From Ectobius pallidus (lineage: Eukaryota; Arthropoda; Insecta; Blattodea; Ectobiidae), in NCBI GenBank assembly GCA_964059195.1, contig CAXKWD010000001.1, positions 221,720,484 to 221,784,483 of the forward strand: a DNA stretch of 64,000 nucleotides, in the 5' to 3' direction. The translations under genes were made by a program, and so were the position numbers. Shown piece after piece: positions 35,278-46,466 of the stretch (its first letter is position 1; each line of letters begins with the position of its first letter). The notes beneath the pieces are model-generated. The model ran no database searches, was not told where the DNA came from, and worked only from the letters and a program-made list of their open reading frames with translations.

Positions 35278-35354
35278 ACTTCTTATAAAAGTTGCTTGTC
35301 TATGTCCCCTCTATACACAGGTAAAATATTTCGGTGTTATTCATTAACACCCTG
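35278..35354. mobile_element. Right-end scrap of the CAAGGTGTT-family MITE
   Basis: About 75 bp match the right inverted repeat of M1 and M2 (AAGTTGCTTGTCTATGTCC to CACCCTGTATA). The rest is absent. Confidence 0.75.
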
Positions 35355-35394
35355 TATACGAATTTACATTATAAAACGTTACTAAAGAAAACGA

Positions 35395-35792
35395 AATCCT
35401 TACTCAAATGGCATGCCCATCAAATTGAACCTAGGAATTATGTGTCATTTAAAAAGAAAGAAAAAAAATTCTTTATTGCTACAAGACAAACTGCTGTGGT
35501 ATTTACAACAAACCAGAATTAAAATGTACTATGAACACTTGGCTGAAATTCTCAAATAAAAACGATTGTCTGTTGTCTGAAAGTAATGATTTTTACATGG
35601 AAAAACTCCTCTCTACCTCCACTGAAACATAACCTAAAATGCCGAAAATGACCTAAAACTGCAGAAAATGACCTAAAAATTACCAAAAAATGACCTATCT
35701 CTTGAAAAATGACGCAAAATGCAAAATAATGCAAAAAAATTGCCCTTATTTGATCAATTATTTCACGATAAACATTGATATGTATATATAAA

Positions 35793-35823
<31 letters not shown>

Positions 35824-35883
35824 TCGAGCTATCTTTCAACCTTCATATAGAAAAGATGCAAAATCATAAAATGCCTTGCCCTA
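35395..35883. mobile_element. hAT-like MITE, GGGCAAGGCATT family, partial copy F2 (inverted relative to F1)
   Basis: The right end AAATGCCTTGCCCTA at 35883 is the family terminus. Inward it matches the reverse complement of F1 for about 480 bp, including the AAATGACCTAAAA words and the AAAACGATTGTCTG stretch. A (TA)n run at about 35796-35821 expanded inside. The other end is missing. Confidence 0.7.
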
Positions 35884-36552
35884 ATAATAAGTTTATGACA
35901 AAAAATTAATAGAGAAAGAATACTTTGGAATCATGAACCAATATGAACACTGAAGTTGTAAAAGTAAGTGGAAGATATCGCGTGAGTCTATTACCTCCAT
36001 AAAAAAACACTTTATTGTGGGTTTAGATGAAGAGGTTTCCCTGGAACAGGGAATGTCGAATTGCTCTCTGTTTAACAATTTGAAGCGCTTTTCAGCTCTG
36101 TACTGCTGGTGTTCCGGTTTGTACTAATTACGAGCCAGTTAAGAGGCAGTGTTGCCACATTTGTTGTTCAGTGCCCCCTTAATAGCAAGGCAGACATGAG
36201 TTTTATGAATGGGGGGCCGGTATGTCAGGTGTATCAGCTATTAAGCGTTCTCCCCAAGGGCAAGTCCTTGGACCTGCTCTGCTTTTTGCTCTGTATCTCC
36301 ACTTATCCTTGGTTTCAACTCTCTGTTAACCCTATTTTCTCTTATCCTTTAATTCGTGAAACAGCAGAATTCATCTGCTTCCCTCTAAATTTCCTTCGAT
36401 GACGTCATGCAGCAGGCAATTGTCAAGACTGCCGAAATCCCGTGAATTCTCGACTTTCCAGTCATTGTTAAAATCTATGAATAGGACTACAAAAATGAAG
36501 TCTATTTTAGGAAGTCCTGTTCCAAAGTCTTGCTTTTCAGCTTATAGGGTTT
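35884..36552. other. Unassigned sequence
   Basis: No gene or element recognised. Confidence 0.35.
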
Positions 36553-36553
36553 C

Positions 36554-36647
<94 letters not shown>
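36553..36647. repeat. (AAT)n microsatellite, probable LINE 3' tail
   Basis: About 31 uninterrupted AAT units. It directly follows, on the minus strand, the short 3' untranslated part of the LINE fragment at 36648-36985, so it is best read as that element's expanded trinucleotide tail. Confidence 0.9.
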
Positions 36648-36985
36648 TTTTTATTAATGAATATTCCACAGTACAATGGTTTTTCCTTTCATCCCATAAC
36701 AATCTTTTGCGTCCACAAGTCCCTGTCCATAGCATCTTCTTCACTTAATGCTTTTCTCGCCCTACTCCTTTTCACCCCATCCATCCAGCACTCTTTGGGC
36801 TTCCCTCTTCTTCTTTTTCCTTCTACTTTCCAATCCAAAATTTTCTTGGGTATTCTATCCTCTGTCATTCTGAGTACATGTCCATACCATCTCAAGCGTC
36901 TTTCTTCTACAATTTCCAAAATATTCTTGCATTATTTCCTTTATTCTTTTATTCCGAATTTTTTCTTTCCTGGATTTTCTTTCTG
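36648..36985 (-). pseudogene. LINE C-terminal fragment ending in a trinucleotide tail
   Basis: Minus strand, 36689-36919 reads RRLRWYGHVLRM, then KRRRGKPKECWMDGVK and RDLWTQKIVMG before a stop. This is the conserved segment at the end of many insect reverse transcriptase proteins of the RTE/Jockey-like type. Upstream codons continue in another frame to about 36985. 5'-truncated; the catalytic domain is absent. It differs from the AMNLRVP-type LINE elsewhere in the window. Confidence 0.8.
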
Positions 36986-36993
36986 GGTTTTTG

Positions 36994-37028
<35 letters not shown>

Positions 37029-37365
37029 TTTAATAATAATAATAATAATAATTTAGAGCCCGGATTTGTATGCATAATGTATGTTTTTTTTTTTACGTAT
37101 TTAAAAGTATACGTAAATGAAATATTGTGTAAGTAACAATTTTCCAGACAATTTGACCAGTATTTGTTAATGCATATAAATGCATATTCCGGGGAAAATG
37201 CATATTTTAAGCCACGAATAAAGTAAGATAACCCACGAAAAATGTTTTATTTGATTTTTGTTCATTTGTTTTTGCATATAGACCTAATGGTGCATATTTT
37301 TAAAATTATTTAAGCATACTTGTATGCATATTTTATTATTTGATTATGCATACAAATATGGGCTC

Positions 37366-37411
<46 letters not shown>
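36986..37411. repeat. (AAT)n microsatellite interrupted by a short hAT-like element
   Basis: AAT units run over 36995-37053 (with one interruption) and resume at 37368-37411. The 314-bp insert between them is described separately, so this appears to be one array of about 100 bp split by insertion. Confidence 0.85.
37054..37367. mobile_element. Short hAT-like MITE (TAGAGCCCGGATTTGT ends) inside a microsatellite
   Basis: Inverted ends are TAGAGCCCGGATTTGTATGC on the left and TAGAGCCCATATTTGTATGC read inward from the right. The interior repeats TGCATATTT and ATGCATAT words. The insertion lies within an AAT array, so the target duplication cannot be resolved. Confidence 0.8.
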
Positions 37412-37413
<2 letters not shown>

Positions 37414-38724
37414 CGTAATTTTAGGGTTCAGAAGTTAACACTGAGTAGAAAAACTGGAACAGAAGAATAACGCGGAACTGGAAGGAATAGCTTTCCATAA
37501 AAAGACAAATGAAGGATCATGTACAGTCTTTCTAGACTTCGTTCTGGGATCATGATACTGCACAATAACCATTAAATGTATTTTGTATCCTATCTATAGG
37601 ATAATAAACTATGAGCCTAATCATTGTGTTAGCTGTTTTCTTGGCAGTCCGACATGGGTTTATAAGTTTATTTGAGTTTTAGCAACTAATAAAATGTGTA
37701 CAAAAATGTCTTTTACAAGATGGCCATGGCAAGCAAATTACGTTGTGTTGAAATGTTTTGTCCTTAATTTCTCGAGAACTACATTGTCTGAGAGGACTAA
37801 TTATATATGAGGAGTGTCGGTTTAAAACGCGTTAAGTCCACCTCCGATCGTAATGTAGTTTTTTGCAGATTCGCATTCTCTGAGTTGTTCTGCATGATAC
37901 TACATAATGTTTCTGTTCCAAATCGCAACCTTTCCCAGTTAAAATTGAGCCTGAAATATGGGGTTCGATGCAAAACGCGTTCAGTCCAGAAGTTGGTTCG
38001 GTGCAAATTACGTTAAGTCCTCATTTTAGACGCGATCGCGTGCGAAACAGGCGGTGCGTTGAACTTTACGGCGTCTATTTTTTGCAGGTGTCCTTCTAAT
38101 GAAAGCGGTACTCACAAGACACCGAAAAAGATGTCATTAGGGGTCAGTAATAAAAAAAAGAGAAGCATAGATTTTCCATGATTTAACATGCTTAAAAACA
38201 GAAATCGTTTAAATTTTGACAATTTGGTACTTCGGCAATAGTTCACTTTGTATTAGTGCGCTCAGATGTGATTGTAATTCTTGAATAAAACACTAACTTT
38301 CATCTTTTTAAATGGTTATTATTATAGTGTTGGGTCAAAACGCGTTAAGTCCATTATTTTCGAAACTTTAACTATCAATAAAAGATGTAAATGAAAAGAA
38401 TGATTTGACACACCCAATACATTTAACTATATATTAATTACTGATTCTGATGAGAAAATAATATTGCAAATTCGTTTGAAACTGGACATTAACCGTTAAA
38501 TGTATAGGATACAATAGGATACAATAACTTTGCCTTAAGTTCGTAATAAAATAACGGAAAATGACCGCGAAATATTTTTTTTAAGTTCATGTAACATTAC
38601 CGAATAGCGTACAAGAAATAAACCATGAACCTAATCATTGTGTTAGCTGTTTTCTGTGCAGTCCGGCATGGGTTTATTTTAGCACTATGTACAAAAATGA
38701 TTTATCTACACACGTCTGTTTTAG
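37412..38724. repeat. Pair of ~58-bp direct repeats bracketing a GCGTTAAGTCC motif cluster
   Basis: 37605-37662 and 38618-38676 are direct repeats (CATTGTGTTAGCTGTTTTC, then CAGTCCG(A/G)CATGGGTTTA), related to a dispersed repeat elsewhere in the window. Between them ACGCGTTAAGTCCA-like motifs occur at about 37824, 37971, 38003 and 38336. No long frame, tRNA primer site or LTR termini, so this is not a clear LTR element. Confidence 0.5.
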
Positions 38725-39446
38725 CTGGTTCTCTGACTGCAACACGCCAAAAATTTGCATTTTAGCGACCTAGGCTGCTAAAATTGCATGAAACTGCATT
38801 CAAAATTTAGTTTTATCTGCCTAGGACCCTCAAATCGTCACGACAAACTATAAACAGTATCCAGGTCGCATTGACTTTTAGCATGGATTTGGTCATAAAA
38901 CAACAAATTTAAGCCAACATGATTCTTTATGATAATCAGAAACTTTACCAGGGTTTTTCGCAAAACAGGGTAGCCTACTTCATCATATAACAACAAACAT
39001 AAGCCAACAAGTTTTCACATCTTCCTTAACAAGAGAATCATTGCTTACCCTGGATGCATCGTCATTTAAATGCATTATATCCCTTCTCATAGTCTACTTC
39101 TGTCATGAAGTTGCTCCAATTCAATGTTTCTGGCTTGGATTGAAATTTCCTCGGGATTATAACTCATTTTCTCACAAGCTTTTCATAAACACCAGTTCGT
39201 ATGCATTATTGTTTACTAAAAGCGACTCATATATCGCATTTTGTATTGGTAGCCTACTGTTCATTGTTGTTCTGCGATTCAGGTGGTTGTGAGAATATGG
39301 CGTCAACAAATACCTGATTATACCTTTAATTATAGTTAATTATACGGTATTTTTATTTCATTTCATATAATTTAGGGAGATTTAACTAAAAAAAATTATT
39401 GTACTCACCACGTACGCAAAAAGTTTATCGGACTCATCCAATATTT
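38725..39446 (+). repeat. Dispersed repeat X, copy 2
   Basis: The uninterrupted partner of 17463-19612. Where copy 1 carries the composite hAT-like unit, this copy runs through AATTATAGTTAATTATACGG, giving an approximate empty site. An 83-codon frame at 39041-39292 has no signature. Confidence 0.7.
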
Positions 39447-39477
39447 CGGCCTCGGCTTAATCCTCGGCCACTTTACT

Positions 39478-39875
39478 ATGTCCTGACGACAGAGAATCAA
39501 CGCAGAGCCTAAACTATAATAGGTAGGGACTTGGAATTTTGACAGTACCTTCGTTTCATAATGTAAGTGCTCACTAAGAAAATATTTTGCGAAATTTTGA
39601 TTTTTAATACTGAAATCAGGGCGAAACTCGCTAAGCAGGGGTTTTCTGGGCCATGGAACTAGAATCTGAGGTCCTTTTTCCCAGGCGACTCTTTCTAATC
39701 GTGGAATTCACTTTAAAGCCGGAATTTTAGCTGTTTCAATATAATTATTAATCGTTCAGGTTATTTATGGTTCGCGTGTAAGGGTTAACAAAATAATATA
39801 TTGTTTTAATTATTTTGCTCTTAATTTTCCAATCATCCAATTAATTATCGTGGGCGAAGCCGTGGGGATCTGCTA
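39478..39875 (+). mobile_element. Helitron-like fragment Q5
   Basis: It begins in the family leader TATGTCCTGACGACAGAG, with CTTGGAATTTTGACAGTACC and TTCATAATGTAAGTGCTCAC, and ends GTGGGCGAAGCCGTGGGG followed by CTGCTAG. The 5' TC terminus is unclear. The 3' half is of the same type as Q1. Confidence 0.7.
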
Positions 39876-40480
39876 GTAGTAAATATGGAAGGAAACTGAA
39901 AAGGCTAAATCATGGTTGACAGTTTCTAAAATGCACTAAAATGAACTAAAAATGACAAAATTGTTAAACATACTCAAAATAGACGAAATGCGAACAAAGG
40001 TACCCTGATAAATATGTCTAGAAAGGTAGCATTACACATAGACATTGAAATACGGCATCAGCTATGTTTGTGCCTTATCAGAAAAAAGAAGCAATTTCAT
40101 TAAAACGTGATCAGCTGTTAGGACTTCTGCTTGTACATTCCAACGTCTTTGACAGTAACCAGATTCCTAAGGTGACCGCAGGCTTGAACGAGGTTTCGGC
40201 AAACACGTCCTATGTGTTTTTACAATATCACGTTCATTGTTCTCTGTTTGTAGAGTAAACTTACAATACCTCAAGTGCTCCCAGATACATGCGTTTACTT
40301 TATTTACTGTAGGCCTATTTGTCTTTTACCTTTCCTTCCTTAACTGCTGAAACGGCAGCTAAGCTAAGTACATGGTCATGAAACGTCATTATAATGCGCT
40401 ATAAAATGTTAGAGTAGCTGATAAAGCATTCGAAGAAGTGGTGAAATTCAAATATCTGAGAGCAATAACTACAAATACAA
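39876..40480. other. Unassigned sequence
   Basis: No gene or element recognised. Confidence 0.35.
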
Positions 40481-40486
40481 ATAAAA

Positions 40487-41204
40487 TCAGGTAAACTGAT
40501 GTAACAAAGTGATAATTGCAAAAGATATGCAGAAAATAAGTTATTTCTTTACTCTATCTCTGAACTAAGTTCCATTAAGGTCTAGGAACTTGATAAGTTC
40601 TAGGAACTTGATAAGCACATATGTGAAGGAATATGTAGGTAGTGTTATTTGTCAAAGCTAACTGCATTGCAGCTTCCAAAGACGTAGGTAGCAAACATGC
40701 CTAATTTCGCAGTACCCCTAATTTCGCAGTATATTTTTATTTTAGTTATTGCAAAATTGAGAACAGAAGTGGAAATATTTCATCTTATTCATCAAAGAGG
40801 GCATCTTCTCTTCTGTTTTATACGTTTATTTTTATTTTTGCATTACTGTTCCAGATTTTGCAGTAAATAAAATAAAAATATAGGCCTACTGCGAAATTAG
40901 CCACGTTTTCCGTATATGAACCTGTAAAACAATACATTTTCATGAGAACTAATTTGAATTTTATAAATTCTTTCTAATATATCACCTTAAAATAGGCACT
41001 AAACTGGACATTACTCCAGTACCGGTCAACCGTTTTGGTCCAAAATCAATAGGATTCTTCCCATGGGCGTTATAAATGCGTATACCAAGTTTCATGAAAA
41101 TCTGATAAAGCCTATTTGAGTTATCGCGCGTACGGACACACAGACAGACGGACAGACATTTTTCCAACCACTACACAATCTCATAAAGTGCCATTCTGGC
41201 ACTT
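40487..41204 (-). mobile_element. Family T element, copy T4, single-unit form, carrying a MITE
   Basis: Minus strand: starts AAGTGCCAGAATGGCAC, has leader GTCTGTCCGTCTGTGTG and one internal unit, and ends with the ACCTGA tail. Flanks are AATAAAA (40480-40486) and AATAATA (41205-41211), 6 of 7. A TA-duplicating MITE is nested at 40687-40912. Confidence 0.85.
40687..40912. mobile_element. TA-duplicating MITE (TAATTTCG family), copy 2
   Basis: Inverted repeats GCAAACATGCCTAATTTCGC and a slightly diverged right end. It interrupts T4 between CTTCCAAAGACGTA and TATGAAC; the family reads CCAAAGCCGTATATGAAC without it (for example minus strand near 14.80 kb), so TA (40685-40686, 40913-40914) is the duplication. 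Confidence 0.88.
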
Positions 41205-41229
41205 AATAATATTAAGGTAGAAGTGCCGA

Positions 41230-41767
41230 CTGTAGTTAGGAAATGCCAGTTTTTGTGCAGTTCGGAAACTTTTATCTTCTCGTCTTCTGTCCTGAAATCT
41301 AAAAATAAATATTTATAAGACAATTATTCTGCCGGTTGTATTTTATGGATGTGAGACATGGCCCCTTACATAATCTGAGAGTGTTCGAAAACAGGGGGCT
41401 TAGGAAAATATTTGGGCCTAAGACAGTTGAAATCTGCAAAACGACGAGCTTCATAACCTGAACTTTTCACCGGATATAGTAAGGGTAATTAAATCACGGA
41501 GGATGAAATGGGGGAGGAAAGACATATCTCAAAAGTATTGACTGGGAGACACGAAGGGAAAAGATCACTTGGAAGACCTAGACTACGTGGGAGGACAACA
41601 TTAGGATAGATTTAAGGGAAGTAGGATTTGAGAGGGATGGTTGGATGGAGTTAGCACAGAATAGGGTTCAATTGTGGGCTCAGGTAAGCGCGGCAATGAA
41701 CCTTCGGGTTCCATAAAATAGCTAATATTCCTTTAGGTTGCTGAGGAATTGTCTATTGCCATTCAGT
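41230..41767 (+). pseudogene. LINE reverse transcriptase C-terminus, AMNLRVP-type, degraded
   Basis: Plus strand. It contains the segments coding for KIYKTIILPVVLY-like, LREEHRLRVFEN-like (broken), GRPRLRGRT-like and the terminal AAMNLRVP-like residues, with several stops and frameshifts. A short 3' untranslated tail follows, then an AAT tract. The reverse transcriptase active site lies beyond the 5' truncation. Confidence 0.8.
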
Positions 41768-41793
41768 AAGTAATAATAATAATAATAATAATA
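41768..41793. repeat. (AAT)n tract, LINE 3' tail
   Basis: About eight AAT units immediately after the LINE 3' untranslated segment. Confidence 0.85.
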
Positions 41794-42518
41794 TTTATGA
41801 TTCAAAATAACTTAATAGTGTAATTTCCTAGTTAAGTGAAAACTAAAATTGAATATTTCCTTTTAAGGAATACTAAAGCGCTAAGAAACGGAATCAAGTT
41901 ATATTAATTTCCGGTAATTTTCGCTTTACGACTTCATAAATTGAAGAATAGATCTGTTTAAAAACGATGTTCTGGAAGATTCTTTTATATCTATTCTTAT
42001 TTTAGCCGGGGAATTGGATAATAAAATTAACGTCCATACGAAATTCCTTTTTAATGACTACATCTTCCTGTTATGGTTATTCCGATTCGCCACAGCACTT
42101 TAATATAAAGAGTTCATAATTCCTGTAATTCATTACTTGAAGCTTATTTACCTCCCTGGAAAAAGAGTCTCATGTCTTTGTAGGAATTGTTTTGACTGTG
42201 AAGATATTCCAGAATCAAGACATTTGCAAAGCCTTCTAGAACTCGTTTCGTCATAACACATTGTTGAGTTTATTCACGTTATTTCCACGGCCATGTGGTA
42301 GAAATGCAGAGTTGAATTACAGATGGCCATGTTCAGTCTAAGCCAGTGAAATATTATACAAATCCTAGAACTATAAACATTTCACAGTAATCACCGTTCT
42401 ATGTAATTGCATATTTAATGTTTACCTGTAGACTATGGGAAGCAATTAATGTCCATGACGATTTTTATAGCGGAGTTTCATTTTACATTTTTTTTACATA
42501 TTTTTGAGCATTTTAAAT
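41794..42518. other. Unassigned sequence
   Basis: No gene or element recognised. Confidence 0.35.
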
Positions 42519-43372
42519 CTCTATATATATAAAAGGCTTTGTCCTGACTGACTGAATGAATGACTGACTGACTGATTGACTGAATGACAGGAATCAACGT
42601 ACAGCCTAAACTATAACAGGTAGAGACTTGGAATTTTGACAGTACCTTCGTTTCATAATGTAGGTGCTCACTAAGAAAGGATTTTGAAAAATTCTGATTC
42701 TAAATGCCAAAAATTAAATGTTTTTGAAAATACTTAATCCCTTTTTACATAGAATTATCAATTCCAAATCACAGAATATATTGTTGCAAAATGGTATCAG
42801 GTGGGCTTGGAAAAAACAAATGAAATGCACTTTTGACAAATAAGAGAAGTTATCAAAATAATTCATGTTATAAATAAATATTACAGAATGAAATTCACTA
42901 AAATAATGGAATCACATAACTTTCTCTACCCTGGACATAGAGAAAACAAAACGAGGTATGGTAATGTGTATATTATTATATTATATCGCAGGTTTTTGGA
43001 GAGAAAAGTATGAAAGTGATAATGCTTTCTGTTTAATTTCATCCCCAAAACGGCTTTATAGTGGGAAATTTCCCGCCCCGATATTACAATTTTATGTTAC
43101 AGGAATTTCTGTTTCTTCTTATTTAAACCTCTACCAGGCTTGCTGTGCACTGTACAAGCGATGGGATGCAAAATTCTAGATCCTCTATGAGCCATAAAAA
43201 AACTATATCAAGCGTTTTCTGAGGGAATAGTTTGAGTGTAATAAGTCGTTCTTCCTATTTCAAATTATAAATGCCTATATAAGGACCTAGAATTTAAAAT
43301 TGAAAATCCTTCATAAGCTAATTTCCAATTACAAAATACCAAACCCGGGCGACGCCGGGTCTTTTAAGCTAG
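42519..43372 (+). mobile_element. Non-autonomous Helitron Q2, complete ends
   Basis: Starts TCTCTATATATATAAAAGGC after A, followed by (GACT)n-like TGACTGACTGACTGA, and ends with the hairpin CCCGGGCGACGCCGGG then CTTTTAAGCTAG before T. Insertion between A and T fits Helitrons. 854 bp without Rep or helicase coding sequence. Closely related to Q4 at 50153-50965. Confidence 0.9.
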
Positions 43373-43399
43373 TATTAAATATATTTAACCTTTTTCATA

Positions 43400-43715
43400 T
43401 CTCTGTATATAGGCTATATATAACTATAAGAGGCTTTGTCCTGACTTAATGACTGACTGACTGACTGACAGAGAATCAACGTAGAGCCTAAACTATAATA
43501 GGTAGAGACTTGAAATTTTGACAATACCTTCCTTTCATAATGTAAGTGCTCACAAAGAAAGGATTTTGATTTTAAATGCCAAAAATCAAATGTTTTTGAG
43601 AATACTTAATCTCTTTTTACACAGAATTATCAAATCCAAATCACATTCCATGACAACAGTGTACTGTTGGCAGTGGTCACAGGTAGGTTTGGAAATAAAT
43701 GATATGGGACTTTGA
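43400..43715 (+). mobile_element. Helitron Q3, 5' half only
   Basis: Lies only 27 bp after Q2 in the same orientation. It starts TCTCTGTATATAGGC and carries the CTTTGTCCTGAC leader, the GACT-rich stretch and the AATCAACGTAGAGCC segment. Homology ends near 43715 and no 3' hairpin or CTAG follows. Confidence 0.75.
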
Positions 43716-44420
43716 CAACAAAAGACGGACGCTATTCTGCTTTGGTGCAAACGCTGAGCGGTGCAGCCACCTTTAATGTGCAACAGCGCAACATACAGTG
43801 GAGTCATAACGGTCAAAAATTCCATGTCAACTTGTCAACATTCGCGAGCTCAAAGCGGTACAGCCAATCTATAAACGATTAAACAAAAAGTTGCATATAT
43901 TTATTGATTTACTCTCGTACAATACGCCTACTGTCCGACTGTGACGTTTTTCTACAGTTTGAGAAGGTTAGAAATACATCAATATCTTAGAATGACAAAA
44001 AAAGTTGACTGACGATGATACTGATCTAAGGTAGAGTAATTAACTTACGATGTTTTCAGGGAACGGGGTATGGAAATGTTTAGGTACTCATCACCTGACT
44101 GGTTTGAAAAAATTGGCCAGCAAGCTGTTAATATAAGTGGGAAAAGATGTTGAAACAGGCCTGACAGGGTATTAAAACACTGTCACTTCTTGTATTCGTT
44201 AAGTGAACAAGCTGTTCGGAATGCCAACGACACAGTGCGGATTAGCCAAGACGTTCCACTGTGAAAATATTTAAGGAAACTGTCTCATTTCTGTTATCAT
44301 AGCTTCTTTTGAAATTATCGATAAATAGGCTATACGGACAACGCAAATAGATGGAGTACTATTTAGCCTATCATAGGTAATCCCACAAGAGTTTACGAGT
44401 TTATCCATAGATTCGCGACT
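43716..44420. other. Unassigned sequence with a family P left-end scrap
   Basis: Near 44383-44420 a phrase TAATCCCACAAGAGTTTACG resembles the left end of family P. Otherwise nothing recognised. Confidence 0.4.
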
Positions 44421-44428
44421 GCGTAGGT

Positions 44429-45108
44429 CATGGGCGTACGGTAAGGGGGGGGGGGTTCAGGGGGTTGAAACCCCTCCCGAAATATCTGCAATATTTCGAA
44501 GATTAAAAATCATGGAAGAAATAAATAAATAAATAAACTATGATTCGGTTGTTACATATTTTACAATTTCGTACATACCAAAGCATTATTTAAGATTTAT
44601 CGTAATTTATTTAAGATTCAAATTTCAAAACCTCGTTGTATTGATGAGTTTTTAACTTAACAACAGTGATGTATTAATAGTAAACAAAAATCCCTTTAGA
44701 ATCTGTCAAACGACAACTCGAATACTCCTGCCAAAATCCATCAACCTGTTTGTAAAGCCAACAGTAAGCTCATCACAAAATTGTCATGAAGTAATCGGCA
44801 TTAATCGGGCTTTTCTACCGGTGGATTTACAGATGACTTTAAAAACGTGCCCTATGCACCATACAGTATTATGATAATTTTTCAAAAGACAATTTTTATT
44901 TATAGACTCTACCTTAACGAGAAATGGATAGAAATCTCAAGAAAAACAATTTAAAAGACTGAACTGCATATTAATTTATTACAATGTATTAATTATCACA
45001 ATACAACTGTTTAGTAATTAAAAAAATAATAATCCACAATGTGCGCAAAGACATGGAGACAACTTTACATTGAACCCCTCCCGAACAAAATTTCACCGCA
45101 CGCCCATG
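44429..45108. mobile_element. hAT-like element with CATGGGCGTACGG ends
   Basis: Inverted ends CATGGGCGTACGGTAA and, reverse-complemented, CATGGGCGTGCGGTGAAA. Perfect 8-bp duplications GCGTAGGT at 44421-44428 and 45109-45116. G-rich and C-rich subterminal blocks (GGGGGGTTCAGGGGGTTG and its partner TTGAACCCCTCCCG) are also inverted. 680 bp, no coding sequence. Confidence 0.92.
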
Positions 45109-45116
45109 GCGTAGGT

Positions 45117-45242
45117 ATTTCTCTTCTGGAACTCTCTTCCAAAATTCTAATGCCGAAAAACCACTTCGTTTAAGTCCTTTTAGTTCTTCGTCCTCTTGCA
45201 GTTCTAGAAGTTCCAAACTCTTCTCCAACTGCATCGTTTGTA
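45117..45242. other. Unassigned sequence
   Basis: Short gap between hAT-like element and family N copy 2; nothing recognised. Confidence 0.3.
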
Positions 45243-45871
45243 ATTGGTGATGGATAGGGTTCGGATGTTTTATGACCTAAAAAAGTGGAAAATATGACTG
45301 CAAATATGCCCTTAAATCTGACTAAATATGACCCAAAAATCCTAAATATGACCTAATAAAAGTAATGCATTTTCAAAAAAATAAGTGTTCCAACTTAAAA
45401 CGTTTAAAGACACTAAATTCTTACATCTCATGAATTCAATCAGATATTCACTTTTCTTAACAATTTTTGTGATTTAGAATTTTACTTGTAATTAACTTCT
45501 ATTTTTAAAGAATTTGCTCTTCTTTGCTCGCTTCATTTGCTTCAAATACTCTTAATATTTTATAGACCTTGCATGTCCCTATAAAATATGAGCAATTGGA
45601 TTAATTTTAAAATTTAAGTTACTATTAATTTGACATAAACCTTACATTAATTAAATAAATTTCAAATTTAACTTGGCCACGTAGTAGATACACTGTATGA
45701 TTGTGCTCTTTTGCCGAATTTATAACTGAAATATGACTTTAAATTATAAATATAGCCAAAATATGACCAAGATCACAAACAAGACCAAAATATGACTTTA
45801 TATGCAAAATAAAAACGGTCCGATTAGGATAACAAATGTGCAATTCCTGTTTAATTTGTGTTTGCGGCGAG
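45243..45871 (+). mobile_element. Family N repeat, copy 2, uninterrupted
   Basis: Starts near TAGGGTTCGGATGTTTTATG, is rich in AAATATGACC words, and ends in AATTTGTGTTTGCGGCGAG. It lacks the family T insertion found in copy 1, so 45808-45814 (AATAAAA) is the empty target. Probable hAT-like MITE by its end and internal reiteration; no 8-bp duplication identified. Confidence 0.7.
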
Positions 45872-46466
45872 AACTGAGTTCAGGATAAATATAGGTATGA
45901 CATGTCAGAAACATCCGAAACCTAGTGATGAAACAGGACAGCCATGGCCCACAACATCAACAGCAAAAGGATTTTTCAGGAATGAAAATGAAGGTTTAAG
46001 TGTTCTCAATTCATTAAATCTGCCAGACATTTTACACAAATAATCTTCAGATTCCACTTGAACGTCTAGAAGGCATTCAATAATTTTCTTCAAACATTTG
46101 AAATGAGCGAATGTTTTAGTCTGAAGGTCTTTCCGAAAGAGTCTTAATTTGCTCTGAAAACTAAATAAAGTCTGCGCCAAATCAGAAATAAGTTTTTCAC
46201 TTCCTCGTAATATGTTTTCATTAAATTATATTAATTATATACTTCTTAAAGCCTAAATTAGAGCCTCTGGACAAATTTTCTCGGCCCTTTCACGTCCAAG
46301 TAATACCTCAGTTTCCGGAGGGGGGTTGAGAGGCTATGGGCTTACCACCTGTCCCTTTGCTCTCTCTCGGAAACTAAGCGTTGCTAAATTAGTATAGGTA
46401 ATGAAACCTCCACTTGGAGGCCCCCTATGCTCCACCACAGGGGTTACAGGAAAAAGTCAAAATATA
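45872..46466. other. Unassigned sequence
   Basis: No gene recognised. 46300-46450 is GC-richer, with CCTCCACTTGGAGG forming a perfect short palindrome. Confidence 0.35.

Noticed and set aside
36399..37136. 245-codon open frame with a long Asn run
   Set aside because: The frame is created by AAT microsatellites plus the antisense of a LINE C-terminus; it crosses a MITE and has no domain.
37605..38676. LTR retrotransposon interpretation of the direct repeats
   Set aside because: Repeats are only ~58 bp, lack TG...CA ends, primer-binding site, polypurine tract or coding remnants.
42540..42600. CRISPR-like short repeats (GACTGACTGA)
   Set aside because: This is a simple tetranucleotide run inside a Helitron leader in eukaryotic sequence, with no spacers.
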